A stretch of 64,000 bases of DNA from Pyrinomonadaceae bacterium (lineage in GTDB: Bacteria; Acidobacteriota; Blastocatellia; Pyrinomonadales; Pyrinomonadaceae). The notes under the pieces were generated by a model. It was not told the origin of the DNA. It ran no database searches and saw only the letters and a list, made by a program, of their open reading frames with translations. The stretch spans positions 310,001-374,000 of the forward strand of contig JAIBCB010000002.1 of NCBI GenBank assembly GCA_019694355.1. The letters are read 5' to 3'. A program made the position numbers and the translations under genes. Of this stretch, positions 61,882 through 64,000 are shown piece by piece (the first letter of the stretch is position 1; each line of letters begins with the position of its first letter).

Positions 61882-62781
61882 TTAGCCGGGCGTTACAAGA
61901 CGGCGTGTTTCAAGCTCTTCACCGTCTGCGATCACCCTTACGACCATCGCCGCGCGGCCGGCTTGAAAGTGCGGGATCTGCAGATGGACCCTCGCAAGGC
62001 CGTTCGCGTCAGAGTGCGCATGAAATATCACGGGGCGAAAGGCCGAACCGAGCACCTTCACCATGATCTGGGCGTCTTTAACGATGCGTCTATCGGTGCC
62101 GCGGCAGATAAGGATATTTAGGGAAACGCGGTCACCGCCCTTGAACTTGGTTTCTCCGAGAATATCGACGGAGAGGTGTTCATGGCGAGGCCGATCGATC
62201 CCGGACAGCTCACTCACCACATCGAGGTCTTCAGGAAGCAACTGGATCTCGTCAATGATCGTCACTTCGTCCGCAAAGACAGGAAGATCAAAAAAGTCGT
62301 CGTCGAGTTCGACGTTAGTGGTCAGCGGAGCTTGGTCCGGTGCCTCGATCGGTGCAGTTTCAGGAGTTGAAACCGTGATAACGCGTTGAGTCTCGATTGG
62401 GACAACGGGTGCTGCCGACGCAACGAGGCTTTCCTCCAAGGTCTCCCGAACTTCAGGTGGCGGAAGGTCAGCTTTGGCCTCAGCGGCGGCCTCGCGTCTT
62501 GCTGCCCGCGCACGACCGCTCATTTGCTGAAGATCGCTAATGCGGCCGGCGCGAACGGCAGCACAAATTAGTTTGTGCTGGTGCGAAAGCCGATCCGAAA
62601 GGGCGATCTCGTCTAGAGTCCCTTCATTCAAGTCGTTGTAGGGTGTGCGTTTGCTGGCGAGAATCGTGCCGCGGTCGTAGACAAGAGACACGATCACCTG
62701 CGACGAGAGGCCTTTATCCTCCGTCTGGATGTGGTAAACCACCCCATTATGTTCAACGTCAGTATTAAATCCAGAGATCAC
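61882..62781 (-). CDS. Conserved-looking cytoplasmic protein of unknown function
   Basis: A 299-residue protein with no signal peptide. The N-terminal block (1-100) contains VEHNGVVYHIQTEDKGLSS and VSLVYDRGTILASKRTPYND. The middle is a long Pro/Glu/Ala-rich disordered linker (about 100-190). The C-terminal 90 residues form a beta-sandwich-like domain (LSVDILGETKFKGGDRVSL through FHAHSDANGLARVHLQIPHF) reminiscent of Ig-like/macroglobulin domains. Function unknown. It lies 38 bases before thiS and is divergent from nuoA. Confidence 0.7.
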   Translation of the reverse strand: MISGFNTDVEHNGVVYHIQTEDKGLSSQVIVSLVYDRGTILASKRTPYNDLNEGTLDEIALSDRLSHQHKLICAAVRAGRISDLQQMSGRARAARREAAAEAKADLPPPEVRETLEESLVASAAPVVPIETQRVITVSTPETAPIEAPDQAPLTTNVELDDDFFDLPVFADEVTIIDEIQLLPEDLDVVSELSGIDRPRHEHLSVDILGETKFKGGDRVSLNILICRGTDRRIVKDAQIMVKVLGSAFRPVIFHAHSDANGLARVHLQIPHFQAGRAAMVVRVIADGEELETRRLVTPG

Positions 62782-62916
62782 GGGAAAAGTGGGTGAAGAT
62801 CAATTGAAATGCAGGAATTACAAGCGAAAATGACTGCGTTCGCCACCATTAAAGGTAGCATAACGCTGTTTACCTGGTCAATGTTTATTCTTCCGCGCGG
62901 TGTCGGGTTCACTGCC

Positions 62917-62945
62917 TTGACACTCCCAAGGGCTTAACTTACGAT
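62917..62945 (+). promoter_or_regulatory. Candidate sigma-70 promoter for the nuo operon
   Basis: TTGACA (62917-62922), a perfect -35 box, is followed after 17 bases by TACGAT (62940-62945, four of six). Transcription would start near 62952, giving a leader of about 90 bases before nuoA. The gap 62782-63043 holds no gene. Confidence 0.6.
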
Positions 62946-63043
62946 TTAAGTGTGCTTTAACGCCCAATTTTCCCGCATCTAAAACACGCTTTTTCAAAAG
63001 CGTTTTGCTCGAATTTGGGCTAAATCGGTCGGTAGGATCATTT

Positions 63044-63526
63044 ATGTCCGAATTCAGCTTTTTCGACTACGTTCCCATCGGAATCATGTTTCTTGTGGCT
63101 GCCGGTTTTGGCGTCAGCCAGTTGTTCGTGACGCAGTTGATCGGTCCGCGTAAGCGGACATCGATCAAGCTCAGCCCGTACGAATGCGGAAAAGATCCGG
63201 TCGGCACTGCCCGCGAACGCTTCTCCGTAAAATTCTATACCGTTGCGGTCATCTTCCTGCTTTTCGATATCGAAGTTTTGTTCATCATTCCTTTCGCCGT
63301 AGCCTTCAAGAGCCTGTTAAAAGAGCCCGCGATCTTCGGCGTGGTGGCCTTTCTCGAGATCATTGTCTTTATCGCGACTTTGATCGTCGGCTATGTATAC
63401 GTTTGGAAGAAAGGTGTATTTGACTGGGGCGTTCAATCGAGGGTCGAAGCACGCGAGGAAGCAAAGAGATTGGCACGCGAGCGAAAGGAAGCTGCGAGAA
63501 CCGCACCGGCGAAGATCGCTGCCTGA
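63044..63526 (+). CDS. nuoA: NADH-quinone oxidoreductase subunit A
   Basis: Small membrane subunit of complex I. From the ATG at 63044 (GTAGGATC ribosome-binding site) it has 160 residues; a start at 63005 would add 13 non-homologous residues. The three membrane spans are evident, with the family motifs YECGKDPVG, RFSVKFYTVAVIFLLFDIEV and the later GYVYVWKKGVFDW. The C-terminal tail is extended and highly charged (about 135-160). nuoB starts nine bases after the stop. Confidence 0.95.
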   Translation: MSEFSFFDYVPIGIMFLVAAGFGVSQLFVTQLIGPRKRTSIKLSPYECGKDPVGTARERFSVKFYTVAVIFLLFDIEVLFIIPFAVAFKSLLKEPAIFGVVAFLEIIVFIATLIVGYVYVWKKGVFDWGVQSRVEAREEAKRLARERKEAARTAPAKIAA

Positions 63527-63535
63527 GATTTTTAT

Positions 63536-64000
63536 ATGGGGCTTGAGAACACACTATTTGATTCGCTGCCGGACGTCGTGACCGTAAAGCTCGACGCCGT
63601 GGTCAACTGGGCTCGAAAGTCGAGCCTTTGGCCAGCCACATTCGGCTTGGCTTGTTGTGCGATCGAAATGATGAATACCGTTTCGGCACGCAACGACCTT
63701 TCTCGTTTCGGTGCCGAAACCTTTCGAGCGAGTCCGCGACAGGCGGATGTAATGATCGTCTCGGGGCGTGTTTCGAGAAAGATGGCTCCGGTCCTTCGCC
63801 GTATCTACGATCAGATGCCTGAGCCGAAATGGGTGATCTCGATGGGAGCCTGTGCGACCTCTGGCGGCGTATTCGATAATTACGCCATCGTTCAGGGCGT
63901 CGACAAGGTCGTTCCCGTTGACGTCTATGTGCCGGGCTGTCCGCCGCGGCCGGAAATGCTTGTCCACGCGATCACAATGCTTCAGGACAAGATAATGAAG
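63536..64000 (+). CDS. nuoB: NADH-quinone oxidoreductase subunit B (partial, runs off the window)
   Basis: Peripheral subunit of complex I that carries the terminal N2 [4Fe-4S] cluster. The first 155 residues are visible, from [13 protein letters not shown]. Cluster ligands are seen in [10 protein letters not shown], the [14 protein letters not shown] segment and [30 protein letters not shown] is also typical. The gene continues past position 64000, so its end is not seen. Confidence 0.95.
   Translation, partial: MGLENTLFDSLPDVVTVKLDAVVNWARKSSLWPATFGLACCAIEMMNTVSARNDLSRFGAETFRASPRQADVMIVSGRVSRKMAPVLRRIYDQMPEPKWVISMGACATSGGVFDNYAIVQGVDKVVPVDVYVPGCPPRPEMLVHAITMLQDKIMK

Overview
The window is a moderately GC-rich bacterial chromosome segment. 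The gene content fits Acidobacteriota, most likely the Blastocatellia/Pyrinomonadaceae side. It combines rplL-rpoB-rpoC, a diderm envelope cluster (bamA, skp, fabZ, lpxA), a fused Kgd-type 2-oxoglutarate dehydrogenase, a type VI secretion (T6SS) locus and intergenic DNA full of short dispersed and heptamer-like repeats. The phylum is an inference from gene content; no rRNA gene is present. I saw no tRNA, rRNA, CRISPR array, transposase or phage integrase.

Layout. 1-10 kb (+): rplL, rpoB and rpoC. rpoB carries an unusual double zinc-ribbon insertion, and inverted-repeat hairpin elements lie before rplL and between rpoB and rpoC. 10.2-25.2 kb (+): T6SS locus tssA-tssB-tssC-hcp-tssE-tssF-tssG-clpV, then a caspase/CHAT-like small protein, a VgrG with a C-terminal HExxH domain, a putative immunity protein and a PAAR tip. 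tssJ, tssK, tssL and tssM are absent here. 25.3-42 kb (mostly -): two sugar/sorbosone dehydrogenase-like beta-propellers, a NorD/CbbO-like VWA protein, an FHA-TM-M15-like protein, lpxA, fabZ, skp, bamA and the three-subunit succinate dehydrogenase, with a divergent LysR regulator. 43.2-55.9 kb (-): an uninterrupted same-strand run. Read in the direction of transcription it is ribH, nusB, a secreted protein, kgd, capA-like, two unknown genes, an ATP-dependent ligase, hicB, hicA, a primase-polymerase/HAD fusion, a STAS protein and a GAF/HD-GYP protein. 55.9-57.1 kb: a repeat-filled gene-free stretch. 57.1-64 kb: a degenerate alpha/beta hydrolase, a SpoIVB-type (S55) protease, moaE-moaD-thiG-thiS, an unknown protein and the start of the nuo operon (nuoA, partial nuoB).

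The most interesting candidate system is the 44.9-49.4 kb cluster. It joins an archaeo-eukaryotic-primase-like domain fused to a complete HAD phosphatase domain, an ATP-dependent polynucleotide ligase and two unrecognised proteins, with a short HicB-HicA module tightly embedded between ligase and primase. Together they look like a Ku-less nucleic-acid end-repair or conflict module (end cleaning, fill-in, sealing). The second is the T6SS effector end: a metallopeptidase-tipped VgrG with an adjacent exported putative immunity protein, and a predicted His/Cys caspase-like protein between clpV and vgrG. All functional assignments rest on reading motifs; no database search was run.
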